Shown here one piece after another: positions 51,227 to 60,819 of a DNA stretch of 64,000 nucleotides. Under the pieces are notes generated by a model that was not told the origin of the DNA, ran no database searches, and saw nothing but the letters and a program-made list of their open reading frames with translations. Position 1 is the first letter of the stretch. The number at the start of each line of letters is the position of its first letter. Source of the DNA: Variovorax boronicumulans (GTDB lineage: Bacteria; Pseudomonadota; Gammaproteobacteria; Burkholderiales; Burkholderiaceae_C); contig NZ_JAAAFX010000009.1 of the NCBI RefSeq assembly GCF_019352895.1, positions 762,764 through 826,763 on the forward strand, in the 5' to 3' direction. The position numbers and the translations under genes were made by a program.

Positions 51227-52140
51227 TGCAGGCCGATCCCACCGCGGTCGGCGACTACCTGCGCGGGCTGCAGCAGCGCATCGTGAGCGCGGTCGAAGCG
51301 GCCGATGGCGGCGTGGCGGTGCGCGATGCCTGGGAAAAAGCGCCGGGCGAGCCCTTGCAGGGGCGCGGCCTGACCTGCATCCTCGAAGGCGGCGAACTGT
51401 TCGAGCGCGCCGGCTGCGGTTTTTCCGAAGTGCGCGGCCCGAAGCTGCCGCCCTCGGCCACGCAGCACCGGCCCGAACTGGCCGGCGCACCCTTCGAGGC
51501 CATGGGCGTGTCGCTGGTGTTCCATCCGCGCAACCCCTACTTGCCGACCGTGCACATGAACGTGCGCATGCTGGCCGCCTTGCCCGAAGGCGGCGCGCCG
51601 GTCTGCTGGTTCGGCGGCGGCATCGACCTCACGCCGTACTACGGCTTCGAGGACGACGCGGTGCATTTCCACCGCAGCTGCCGCGATGCGCTCGCGCCCT
51701 TCGGCGACGACAAGTACCCGCGCTTCAAGACCTGGTGCGACGACTATTTCTTCCTCAAGCACCGCAACGAGCAGCGCGGCGTGGGCGGCATCTTCTTCGA
51801 CGATTTCTCCGAACTCGGCTTCGAGGACAGCTTCGCGATGCTGCGCTCGGTGGGCGATGCCTTCCTGCCGGCCTACATGCCCATCGTCGAGCGCCGGCGC
51901 GGCACCGCCTATGGCGAGCGCGAGCGGGCCTTCCAGCTCTACCGCCGGGGCCGCTATGCCGAATTCAACCTGGTCTGGGACCGCGGCACGCATTTCGGCC
52001 TGCAGTCTGGCGGCCGCACCGAGTCGATCCTGCTGTCGATGCCGCCGCTGGCCAGCTGGGCCTACCGGCAGACGCCCGAAGCAGGCACGCCCGAGGCCGC
52101 GCTCTACAGCGATTTCATCGTGCGCCGCGAATGGCTGTGA
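51226..52140 (+). CDS. hemF: Coproporphyrinogen III oxidase, aerobic
   Basis: A 304-residue HemF, oxygen-dependent decarboxylation of coproporphyrinogen III in heme synthesis. Signature 'SLVFHPRNPYLPTVHMNVRM' contains the conserved His, and 'CWFGGGIDLTPYYGFEDDAV' and 'RGGIFFDDFS'-type (here 'VGGIFFDDFSELGFED') are typical. The start used is the ATG inside the purD stop; TTG one codon earlier is possible. It overlaps nadD by 10 bp. The gene order purD-hemF-nadD is common in Burkholderiales. Confidence 0.97.
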   Translation: MQADPTAVGDYLRGLQQRIVSAVEAADGGVAVRDAWEKAPGEPLQGRGLTCILEGGELFERAGCGFSEVRGPKLPPSATQHRPELAGAPFEAMGVSLVFHPRNPYLPTVHMNVRMLAALPEGGAPVCWFGGGIDLTPYYGFEDDAVHFHRSCRDALAPFGDDKYPRFKTWCDDYFFLKHRNEQRGVGGIFFDDFSELGFEDSFAMLRSVGDAFLPAYMPIVERRRGTAYGERERAFQLYRRGRYAEFNLVWDRGTHFGLQSGGRTESILLSMPPLASWAYRQTPEAGTPEAALYSDFIVRREWL

Positions 52141-52763
52141 CCGCCGCCCCGCGCATCGGCGTCTTCGGCGGGGCCTTCGATCCACCGCACAACACCCACG
52201 TGGCGCTGGCGTCGGCGGCCCTGATGCAGTTGGGCCTGGCCGAACTGCGCATCTTCCCCACGGGCGACGCCTGGCACAAGGCACGGACGCTGAGCCCGGC
52301 GGCCGACCGCCTCGCGATGGCGCGCCTGGCCTTCGGCGGCCTGCCGAGCGTGGTGGTCGATGGGCGCGAAACGCTGCGCGCCGGCCCCACCTACACGCTC
52401 GACACGCTGCGCGAACTGCGGCGCGAATTCCCGAGTGCCCAACCCGTGCTGATCATGGGCAGCGACCAGGCTGCGGCCCTGCCGCAATGGCATGGCTGGC
52501 AGGAGATCCTGTCCATTGCTATTGTTTCCATAGCTGAGCGGTTAGAATCCGCCGGCTCCGATGGATCGGCAACCCGCTTCGATCCACGGACGCTGCCCGG
52601 CCTCCCCGCCGATGCGCGTTTCGAAACCCTCGAATTGCCCCCGGTCGACACCAGTGCCACCGACATTCGCGCCCGTGCCACACGCGGTGAGAACATCGCC
52701 GCGCTGGTTCCTGCCGCCGTTGCGCGCTATATTGACCAACACCACCTCTACGCCCCTGCCTGA
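52131..52763 (+). CDS. nadD: Nicotinate-nucleotide adenylyltransferase
   Basis: A 210-residue NadD, making deamido-NAD from nicotinate mononucleotide and ATP. 'GVFGGAFDPPHNTHVALASA' is the nucleotidyltransferase motif; the H-x-G-H element reads HNTH, as in relatives with HNAH. 'GPTYTLDTLRELRREFP' and 'LPPVDTSATDIRARATRGEN' (quoted in part: 'VDTSATDIRARATRGE') hold the ISST-type motif. Start: ATG overlapping hemF; GTG at 52137, overlapping its stop, is an alternative. The DNA for residues about 128-142 is unusually AT-rich. Stop overlaps the rsfS start. Confidence 0.95.
   Translation: MAVTAAPRIGVFGGAFDPPHNTHVALASAALMQLGLAELRIFPTGDAWHKARTLSPAADRLAMARLAFGGLPSVVVDGRETLRAGPTYTLDTLRELRREFPSAQPVLIMGSDQAAALPQWHGWQEILSIAIVSIAERLESAGSDGSATRFDPRTLPGLPADARFETLELPPVDTSATDIRARATRGENIAALVPAAVARYIDQHHLYAPA
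52518..52546 (+). promoter_or_regulatory. AT-rich patch with short hairpin, possible internal promoter
   Basis: Within nadD a short stretch departs from the GC-rich codon use around it. It includes a GCTAT / ATAGC inverted repeat and TAGAAT (52543-52548), which resembles a -10 element. TTGTTT lies 15 bp upstream of it, a poor -35 with short spacing. It could serve as an internal promoter for rsfS and rlmH. Weak call. Confidence 0.3.
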
Positions 52764-53443
52764 TGACCACTGAAGCCGCCGCCAAGAAAGACACCCAGAA
52801 ACTCCAGCGAGCCATCGTCGACGGGCTCGAAGACGTCAAGGCGCAGGACATCCAGGTTTTCGATACCGAGCATCTGTCGCCGCTGTTCGAGCGCGTGATC
52901 ATTGCCTCGGGCACCTCCAACCGCCAGACCAAAGCGCTGGCCGCCAGCGTGCGCGATGCGGTGCGTGAAGCCGGCTTCCCCAAGCCGCGCGTGGAGGGTG
53001 AAGGCAACGGCGAATGGATCATCGTGGACTGCGGCGCCGCCGTGGCGCACATCATGCAGCCGGCCATCCGCCAGTACTACCACCTCGAAGAGATCTGGGG
53101 CGACAAGCCCGTGCGCACCAAGCTCGGCGCAGCCAAGCCTGCCGCTGCCGCGAGCACCGAAGCCGTCGAAGAGAAGAAGCCGGCCGCCGCCAAGACGCTG
53201 CGCCGCGCCAGCGCCGCCAAGACCGCGATCCGCGCCGCCGAGCAGGCCGCCAAGGCCGAGAAGGAAAAGGCCAAGCCGGCACGCAAGACCACGAGCCGCA
53301 AGCCGGCTGGCGCCAGCGCTGCACCGGCCAAGAAGATCCCGGTGAAGAAGATCGGCAAGCCGCCGGCGAAGAAGGCCGCTGCCAAGAAGGCGGCACCGGC
53401 CAAGAAGGCGCCCGCGCGCAAGACTGCCCCGCGCAGCAAATGA
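52763..53443 (+). CDS. rsfS: Ribosomal silencing factor RsfS with H1-like tail
   Basis: A 226-residue protein. Residues about 10-115 are RsfS (Iojap/DUF143): 'LQRAIVDGLEDVKAQDIQVF', 'RQTKALAASVRDAVREAG' and 'WIIVDCGAAVAHIMQP'. It binds ribosomal protein L14 and blocks subunit joining in starvation. The usual RsfS ends here, but this protein continues for about 110 residues of Lys/Ala/Pro-rich sequence, e.g. 'PAKKAAAKKAAPAKKAPARK', resembling bacterial histone H1-like tails. Starts in the nadD stop codon; its stop overlaps the rlmH start. Confidence 0.93.
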   Translation: MTTEAAAKKDTQKLQRAIVDGLEDVKAQDIQVFDTEHLSPLFERVIIASGTSNRQTKALAASVRDAVREAGFPKPRVEGEGNGEWIIVDCGAAVAHIMQPAIRQYYHLEEIWGDKPVRTKLGAAKPAAAASTEAVEEKKPAAAKTLRRASAAKTAIRAAEQAAKAEKEKAKPARKTTSRKPAGASAAPAKKIPVKKIGKPPAKKAAAKKAAPAKKAPARKTAPRSK

Positions 53444-53907
53444 AGCTGCTGGTGGTCGCGGTCGGGCAACGCATGCCCGACTGGGCGCAGACCGCCTGGG
53501 ACGACTACGCCAAACGCTTCCCGCCCGAGATCAAGCTCGAGCTGCGCGCCGTCAAGACCGAGCCGCGCGGCTCCAAGACGCTCGAGACGCTCTACGCCGC
53601 CGAGCGCGAGCGCATCGAGGGTGCCATCGCGCGCGGCATGCGCATCGTGGTGCTCGACGAGCGCGGCACCGCGCTCACCACCAAGGCCCTGGCCACGCGC
53701 CTGCGCACCTGGCAGGAGGAGAGCGACGACGTCGCGCTGGTGATCGGCGGCCCCGACGGGCTCGATCCGGCCTTCAAGGCCGCGGCCCATGAACGCATCC
53801 GGCTGTCCGACCTGACGCTGCCGCACGCCATGGCGCGCGTGCTGCTGGTCGAGCAGCTCTACCGTGCCTGGTCGGTCAATGCCGGCCATCCCTACCATCG
53901 CGAATAG
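53440..53907 (+). CDS. rlmH: 23S rRNA pseudouridine-1915 N3-methyltransferase
   Basis: A 155-residue RlmH, a SPOUT methyltransferase modifying position 1915 in helix 69 of 23S rRNA. The conserved start 'MKLLVVAVGQRMPDW', 'RIVVLDERGTALTTKALA', 'VALVIGGPDGLDPAF' (SAM knot) and 'HAMARVLLVEQLYRAWSV' end with 'NAGHPYHRE', the C-terminal motif ('HPYHR') important for activity. Normal length. The ATGA overlap with rsfS shows coupled translation, the usual arrangement rsfS-rlmH. Confidence 0.97.
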   Translation: MKLLVVAVGQRMPDWAQTAWDDYAKRFPPEIKLELRAVKTEPRGSKTLETLYAAERERIEGAIARGMRIVVLDERGTALTTKALATRLRTWQEESDDVALVIGGPDGLDPAFKAAAHERIRLSDLTLPHAMARVLLVEQLYRAWSVNAGHPYHRE

Positions 53908-53963
53908 GCACCGCGCCGGGCGTGCTTCGGTGCACGCTCGCGTTGCCGTGCGGAAGTGATCGA

Positions 53964-54572
53964 ATGAGCGACGCCTTTCTCTACCTCGCCTCGCAGAGCC
54001 CGCGCCGCGCCCAGTTGCTGGGCCAGCTCGGCGTGCGCCATGAACTGCTGCTCGCGGCGCCCGACGAGGACGCCGAAGCGCTCGAAGCCGTGCTGCCGGG
54101 CGAGTCGCCGACCGCCTATGTGCAGCGCGTGACCGCCCTCAAGCTCGATGCGGCCGTGGCGCGGCACCGACGCCTGGGTCTGCCGAATGCGCCCATCCTG
54201 TGTGCCGACACCACGGTCGCGCTGGGCCGCGACATCCTGGGCAAGCCTGCGGACGCCAAGGATGCCGAGCGCATGCTGGCCCGGCTGGCCGGCACCACCC
54301 ACCGTGTGCTCACGGCTGTGGCGGTGCAGAAGGGCCGCAGCCGGCATGCGGCGCTCAACGTGTCGCGGGTGCGCTTCGCGCCCATGACGCGCGCGCAGAT
54401 CGCGCGCTACGCCGCCAGCGGCGAGCCGCTGGGCAAGGCCGGGGCCTACGGGATCCAGGGCGCGGCCGCGGCCTATGTCGAACACATCGGCGGCTCCTAT
54501 TCGGGCATCATGGGACTGCCCATGTTCGAGACCGCCGCGCTGCTGCGCAGCGTCGGTCTGCTCAAGAACTGA
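53964..54572 (+). CDS. maf: Maf family nucleotide pyrophosphatase
   Basis: A 202-residue Maf/HAM1-like nucleoside triphosphate pyrophosphatase that removes non-canonical or methylated nucleotides. 'LASQSPRRAQLLGQLGV' is the N-terminal SxSPRR motif, 'LCADTTVALGRDILGKP' carries the catalytic Asp, and 'GGSYSGIMGLPM' the C-terminal motif. Start MSDAFLYL preceded by GAAGTGATCGA (weak); an upstream in-frame ATG is not supported. Lies 56 bp after rlmH and just before rng, an order shared by many betaproteobacteria. Confidence 0.95.
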   Translation: MSDAFLYLASQSPRRAQLLGQLGVRHELLLAAPDEDAEALEAVLPGESPTAYVQRVTALKLDAAVARHRRLGLPNAPILCADTTVALGRDILGKPADAKDAERMLARLAGTTHRVLTAVAVQKGRSRHAALNVSRVRFAPMTRAQIARYAASGEPLGKAGAYGIQGAAAAYVEHIGGSYSGIMGLPMFETAALLRSVGLLKN

Positions 54573-54589
54573 TCGCGGGAGCTCTCGTC

Positions 54590-56113
<1,524 letters not shown>

Positions 56114-56174
56114 CCAGCGCCGTGGCGGCTCGCCTCGTGTAGCCGCCATCCCCTGCGGGACAACACCCCGGCGA

Positions 56175-56198
56175 CCCGGCAAAGCCGGTTCCGCGGTG
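56175..56198 (-). repeat. Dispersed repeat core, inverted relative of 24747 unit
   Basis: A 24-bp stretch is identical in reverse complement to the start of the 73-bp unit at 24747 and 24845, including the CCGGC-AAA-GCCGG mini-hairpin. It lies in the rng-msbA gap between two converging genes; sequence to its left matches the unit only loosely, so the copy is truncated or diverged. Confidence 0.75.
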
Positions 56199-56235
56199 CT
56201 TCGCGAACGGGCGCGGCTCTTCGCCCGCCGCGCGG

Positions 56236-58020
56236 TCAGATCGTGGGCGCCTGGCCGGGCGGGGTCGTGCTGACCGCGCGCGTCTGCAGTCGCGCATACA
56301 GCCCATCGAGCGCCATGAGCTGGTCGTGGCTGCCCTGCTCGGCGATGCGGCCGTGCTCCATCACGACAATGCGGTCGGCATGCTGGATGGTCGACAGGCG
56401 GTGCGCGACGATCAGCGTGGTGCGGCCCTGCATCAGGCGCTGCAGGGCTTCCTGCACCAGGCGCTCGGAGCCGGTGTCGAGCGCCGAGGTGGCTTCGTCG
56501 AGCAGCAGGATGGGAGCATCCTTGTAGAGCGCGCGGGCGATCGCCAGGCGCTGGCGTTGGCCGCCCGAGAGCTGCGTCGCGTTGTGGCCCAGCACGGTGT
56601 CGATGCCGTGGGGCAGGCCGGCGACATGCTCGCTCAGGTTGGCCGCGGCCACGCAATGCGCGACGCGCTCGCGGTCGACCTCGGCACCCAGCGCCACGTT
56701 GGCGGCCAGCGTGTCGTTGAACATCACCACGTCCTGGCTCACCATCGCGAACTGCGTGCGCAGGCTGCTCAGTTGCCATTCATCGAGGTCCTGCCCATCG
56801 AGCAGCACCTGACCCCCGCTGGGCAGCACGAAGCGCGGCAGCAGGTTGACCAGCGTGGTCTTGCCCGAGCCCGACGGGCCGACGAAGGCCACGATCTCGC
56901 CGGGCGCGATCGACAGGTCGATGCCGTCGAGCGCCGCGGCTTCTTCGGCACCGCGGTAGCGCACCTGCACCTTGCGCAGCTCGATCCGGCCTTCGGCACG
57001 CGGCAGCGCAAAGCGACCGCCGGTCTCGGAGGCGACGTCGTCGATCAGCTTCACGCCGCGTTCGAGCGCCGCCAGGCCGCGCGTGATCGGGTTGGCCATG
57101 TCGGCGAGCCGGCGGATCGGCGCGATCAGCATCAGCATGGCCGTGATGTAGGCCACGAAGCCGCCCACCGTCAGCGCCTGTTCGTTGCTCTGCCACAGCG
57201 CGATCATCACCACCACCGACAGCGCCACCGACGCCAGCAGCTGCGTCAGCGGCGTCATGGCGGCCGAGGCGATGGTCGATTTCACGGCCAGCCGGTTGAG
57301 CGTCTGGCTCAGCCGTTCGAAACGCGTGATCTGGTTGGCCTGCGCGCCGTGCAGACGCACCATGCGATGCGCCAGCACATTTTCTTCCACCACGTAGGCC
57401 AGGTCATCGGTAGCCGTCTGGCCCAGGCGCGTGAGGTGGTACAGGCGCTTGGAGAGCACCTTCATGATCCAGGCCACGCCGGGCACCAGCACGCCCACGA
57501 TCAGCGTGAGCTTCCAGTTGAGGTAGACCAGGTAGAAGAGCAGGGCGATCAGCGTGAAGCCGTCCCGTGTGAGGCCCAGCAAGGCCTGCACCAGCAGCAT
57601 CGAGCCGGTCTGCACTTCGTAGACCACGGTGTTCGACAGCGCACTGGCCGACTGCCGCGAGAACAGCGCGAGTTCGGCCGTGAGCAGCCGCTCGAACAGC
57701 ACCCGGCGCAGGCGCTGCATGCCGTCGTTGGCGATGCGCGCCAGCGCGTATTGCGAGACGAACTGGGCCAGTCCGCGCACCGCGAACAGCAGGATGATGG
57801 CGGCCGGCACGGTCCACAGTGCCAGCTGGCCGCGACTGAAGCCGCGGTCGAGCAGGGGCTTGAGAAGGGCCGGCATCAGGGGTTCGGTGAGGGCGGCCAG
57901 GATCGCGGCACCAATGGCCAGCGACCACCAGCGGCGCGAGCCCCCGAACCAGCTCATCAGTCGGGCGAGGCGTCGCGTCAAGGGGGGACGCACGGTGTCA
58001 CCGGTAGGGGAAGGCTGCAT
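56236..58020 (-). CDS. msbA: Lipid A export ATP-binding/permease MsbA
   Basis: A 594-residue half-transporter with fused membrane and ATPase domains. Six hydrophobic segments lie in residues about 30-330; the nucleotide-binding domain has Walker A 'GPSGSGKTT', signature 'LSGGQRQRLAIARA', Walker B 'ILLLDEATSALDTGSERL' and switch His 'IVAHRLSTIQHAD'. It resembles MsbA, flipping lipid A core across the inner membrane; a different lipid or drug substrate cannot be excluded. Start MQPSPTGD. Divergent from tolB by 168 bp, so the two envelope functions may share control. Confidence 0.93.
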   Translation of the reverse strand: MQPSPTGDTVRPPLTRRLARLMSWFGGSRRWWSLAIGAAILAALTEPLMPALLKPLLDRGFSRGQLALWTVPAAIILLFAVRGLAQFVSQYALARIANDGMQRLRRVLFERLLTAELALFSRQSASALSNTVVYEVQTGSMLLVQALLGLTRDGFTLIALLFYLVYLNWKLTLIVGVLVPGVAWIMKVLSKRLYHLTRLGQTATDDLAYVVEENVLAHRMVRLHGAQANQITRFERLSQTLNRLAVKSTIASAAMTPLTQLLASVALSVVVMIALWQSNEQALTVGGFVAYITAMLMLIAPIRRLADMANPITRGLAALERGVKLIDDVASETGGRFALPRAEGRIELRKVQVRYRGAEEAAALDGIDLSIAPGEIVAFVGPSGSGKTTLVNLLPRFVLPSGGQVLLDGQDLDEWQLSSLRTQFAMVSQDVVMFNDTLAANVALGAEVDRERVAHCVAAANLSEHVAGLPHGIDTVLGHNATQLSGGQRQRLAIARALYKDAPILLLDEATSALDTGSERLVQEALQRLMQGRTTLIVAHRLSTIQHADRIVVMEHGRIAEQGSHDQLMALDGLYARLQTRAVSTTPPGQAPTI

Positions 58021-58188
58021 GGCGGCGGATTCTACGGGCGCGGTCCAAGCCATCTTTTTTGTAGGAGCAAGCAGATGGCTTGCCCCGATTCCCGAGGAAT
58101 GGCCGGCGCAATGTGTACCATCGCGGTTTGCCGACGCCCGGTAGAAACCCTCGGTGAAACTTTGTCGCCGAAAACCTCTCCGAACTGC

Positions 58189-59505
58189 ATGAAAAAGCTG
58201 TTGCCCGTTCTCGCCCTGCCTCCTTCTTCATCATTCAATGCCCGTCGCGCCCTGGTTGCGGCCATGGCTGCCTCCCCCCTGGTTCCCGCATTGGCCCAGT
58301 TCCGGGTCGAGGTGTCGGGCGTGGGCCTGACGCAATTGCCGATCGCGCTGGTGCCGTTCAAGGGCCAGGACGCGTCGCCGCAGAAGATTTCCGCCATCGT
58401 GCAGGCCGACCTCGAGCGCAGCGGCCAGTTCCGCGGTGTCGATGCCTCGGGCCAGGCGCTCGACGAAGCCTCGCGCCCCGACCTGACGCTGTGGCGTCAG
58501 CGCACCGCCGATTCGCTGGTCGTGGGCAGCGTGAGCAAGCTCGCCGATGGCCGCTTCGACGTGCGCTTTCGCCTCTGGGACGTGGTGCGCGGCCAGGACC
58601 TGGGTGGCCAGAGCTACACCGTGCCGCAGGGCGACCTGCGGCTTGCCTCGCACCGCATCGCCGACTACGTCTATGAAAAGCTGACCGGCGAGAAGGGCAT
58701 CTTCTCGACCCGCATCGCCTACGTGACCAAGAGCGGCAGCCGCTACAACCTGTGGGTGGCCGATGCCGACGGCGAGAACTCCCAGGCCGCGCTGGCCAGC
58801 CCCGAGCCCATCATCTCGCCCGTCTGGTCGTCCAACGGCACGCAGCTGGCTTACGTGTCCTTCGAGTCGCGCAAGCCGGTGGTGTACGTGCACAACGTCT
58901 CGACCGGCCAGCGCCGGCTGCTGGCCAATTTCCGCGGCTCCAACAGCGCGCCGGCCTGGGCGCCCGATGGCAACTCGCTGGCCGTCACGCTGAGCCGCGA
59001 TGGCGGCTCGCAGCTCTACACGATCCCGGCCAGCGGTGGCGAGCCGCGCCGGCTCACGCAGAGCAACAGCATCGACACCGAGCCGGTGTTCTCGGCCGAC
59101 GGCAGCACGATCTACTTCGTGAGCGACCGCGGCGGTGCCCCGCAGATCTACAAGATGGGCGCCAGCGGAGGCGCGCCGACGCGCGTCACCTTCAGCGGCA
59201 CTTACAACATTTCACCTTCTGTCAGCGGGGATGGCCGGTGGTTGGCCTACATTTCCCGCGTAGGCGGTGCCTTCAAACTCCACGTGATGGAGTTGGCAAC
59301 CGGCAACGTGACAGCCATCACCGATACCTCGGCCGACGAAAGCCCGAGCTTTGCCCCCAACAGCAAACTCCTCGTCTATGCGACGCAGCTGCAAGGCCGC
59401 GAAGCACTGATGACGACCACGTTGGACGGGAAAATCAAGGCACGGCTTGCTGGCCAGGCAGGCGACATCCGGGAACCGGACTGGGGTCCGTTCCAAAAGC
59501 AATGA
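58189..59505 (+). CDS. tolB: Tol-Pal system protein TolB
   Basis: A 438-residue periplasmic protein: signal peptide ending 'LVPALAQ', an N-terminal TolB domain, and a six-bladed beta-propeller. Propeller blades are visible as repeats such as 'PEPIISPVWSSNGTQLAYVS', 'SNSAPAWAPDGNSLAVTLS', 'IDTEPVFSADGSTIYFVSD' and 'ISPSVSGDGRWLAYIS'. It binds Pal and TolA in the cell-constriction machinery. First gene of tolB-pal-cpoB; no tolQRA genes are adjacent here. Confidence 0.96.
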   Translation: MKKLLPVLALPPSSSFNARRALVAAMAASPLVPALAQFRVEVSGVGLTQLPIALVPFKGQDASPQKISAIVQADLERSGQFRGVDASGQALDEASRPDLTLWRQRTADSLVVGSVSKLADGRFDVRFRLWDVVRGQDLGGQSYTVPQGDLRLASHRIADYVYEKLTGEKGIFSTRIAYVTKSGSRYNLWVADADGENSQAALASPEPIISPVWSSNGTQLAYVSFESRKPVVYVHNVSTGQRRLLANFRGSNSAPAWAPDGNSLAVTLSRDGGSQLYTIPASGGEPRRLTQSNSIDTEPVFSADGSTIYFVSDRGGAPQIYKMGASGGAPTRVTFSGTYNISPSVSGDGRWLAYISRVGGAFKLHVMELATGNVTAITDTSADESPSFAPNSKLLVYATQLQGREALMTTTLDGKIKARLAGQAGDIREPDWGPFQKQ

Positions 59506-59524
59506 TTCACTTGAGGAGTTCGAA

Positions 59525-60049
59525 ATGTTGAAACGTACGCTCTATTCGCTGGCCATCGTGGCCCTGATTGCTGGTTGCTCTTCGGGCACCAAGCTGAACG
59601 ACACCCCCGTGGTGGACAGCACTGGCGGGGCCGGCCAAGGCTCCGGCAGCGGCGGTGCCGCCAGCGGTGTGGCGCCTGTCACCATCGATCCGAACGCGCA
59701 GAACGCGGCCGGCCCGGTGGGTGTCGCACGCATCGTGTTCTTCGACTACGACAGCTACACGGTCAAGCCCGAGTACCAGGCGCTGATCGACGGCCATGCG
59801 CGCTTCCTGAAGGCCAATGCCCAACGCCGCATCTCGATCGAAGGTCATACCGACGAACGCGGCGGCCGCGAGTACAACCTGGCCCTGGGCCAGAAGCGCT
59901 CGGAAGCCGTGCGTCGCGCGCTGAACCTGCTGGGTGTCAACGACAACCAGGTCGAGGCCGTGAGCTTCGGCAAGGAAAAGCCCGCTGCGCAAGGTTCCGG
60001 TGAGTCGGTCTGGGCGCAGAACCGCCGCGCCGAGATCACCTACCGTTGA
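59525..60049 (+). CDS. pal: Peptidoglycan-associated lipoprotein Pal
   Basis: A 174-residue outer-membrane lipoprotein: signal peptide with lipobox 'ALIAGCSSG', a Gly/Ser-rich linker, and an OmpA-like peptidoglycan-binding domain ('VFFDYDSYTVKPEY', 'ISIEGHTDERGGREYNLALG', 'RSEAVRRALNLLGV'). The conserved Asp and Arg of the diaminopimelate site are present. Starts 20 bp after tolB with GAGGAGTTCGAA upstream; the stop overlaps the cpoB start. Confidence 0.97.
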   Translation: MLKRTLYSLAIVALIAGCSSGTKLNDTPVVDSTGGAGQGSGSGGAASGVAPVTIDPNAQNAAGPVGVARIVFFDYDSYTVKPEYQALIDGHARFLKANAQRRISIEGHTDERGGREYNLALGQKRSEAVRRALNLLGVNDNQVEAVSFGKEKPAAQGSGESVWAQNRRAEITYR

Positions 60050-60804
60050 TGATGCGCAGTCGTCTAGGCTTGCGCAGCGCCGCGCTGGCGGCTGCGTTGG
60101 TCTGCATGTCCTTCGGTGCCAACGCTGCGTTGTTTGAGGATGACGAGGCGCGCCGCGCCATCCTCGATTTGCGCCAGCGGGTGGAAGCCATGCGCACGCA
60201 GACCGACCAGCGGCTCACCGAGGACAACGCGCAGCTGCGCCGCAGCCTGCTCGACCTGCAGAACCAGATCGAAGCCATGCGCGGCGACATGCAACGCATG
60301 ACCGGGCAGAACGAGCAACTGGCGCGCACCATCTCCGAACTCCAGCAGCGCCAGACCGACATCGACGACCGCATCAAGAAGAGCGAGCCGGCGAAGGTCG
60401 CGGTGGACGGGCGCGAGTTCACGGCCGACCCCAAGGAAAAGGCCGACTTCGATGCGGCGCTCGGCGTGTTCCGCGGCGGGCAGTTTGCCCAGGCGCAGAC
60501 TGCCTTTGCCGAGTTCGTGAAGCGTTATCCGCAGAGCGGCTACAACCCGTCGGCATTGTTCTGGCTGGGCAACGCCCAATACGCGACCCGCAACTACAAC
60601 GAAGCGATCGCCAATTTCCGCTCGATGCTGTCGCTGGCGCCCGATCATGCGAAGGCCCCCGAGGCCGTGCTGTCGATCGCCAACTGCCAGATCGAACTGA
60701 AGGACACGCGCGCCGCACGGCGCACGCTGGAAGACCTCACCAAGGCCTATCCGCAGTCCGAAGCCGCCCAGGCAGGCCGCGAGCGGCTGTCGCGCCTGAA
60801 GTAG
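60049..60804 (+). CDS. cpoB: Cell division coordinator CpoB (YbgF)
   Basis: A 251-residue periplasmic protein: signal peptide ending 'GANAAL', a heptad coiled coil (residues about 35-110, with 'LLDLQNQIEAMRGDMQRM'), then TPR repeats ('ALFWLGNAQYATRNYNEAI', 'LSIANCQIELKDTRAAR'). It links Tol-Pal to PBP1B activity at the septum. ATG taken inside the pal stop (TGATG). A fourth tol-pal gene in the standard order. Confidence 0.95.
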   Translation: MMRSRLGLRSAALAAALVCMSFGANAALFEDDEARRAILDLRQRVEAMRTQTDQRLTEDNAQLRRSLLDLQNQIEAMRGDMQRMTGQNEQLARTISELQQRQTDIDDRIKKSEPAKVAVDGREFTADPKEKADFDAALGVFRGGQFAQAQTAFAEFVKRYPQSGYNPSALFWLGNAQYATRNYNEAIANFRSMLSLAPDHAKAPEAVLSIANCQIELKDTRAARRTLEDLTKAYPQSEAAQAGRERLSRLK

Positions 60805-60819
60805 GGCGGACTGCTGCCC

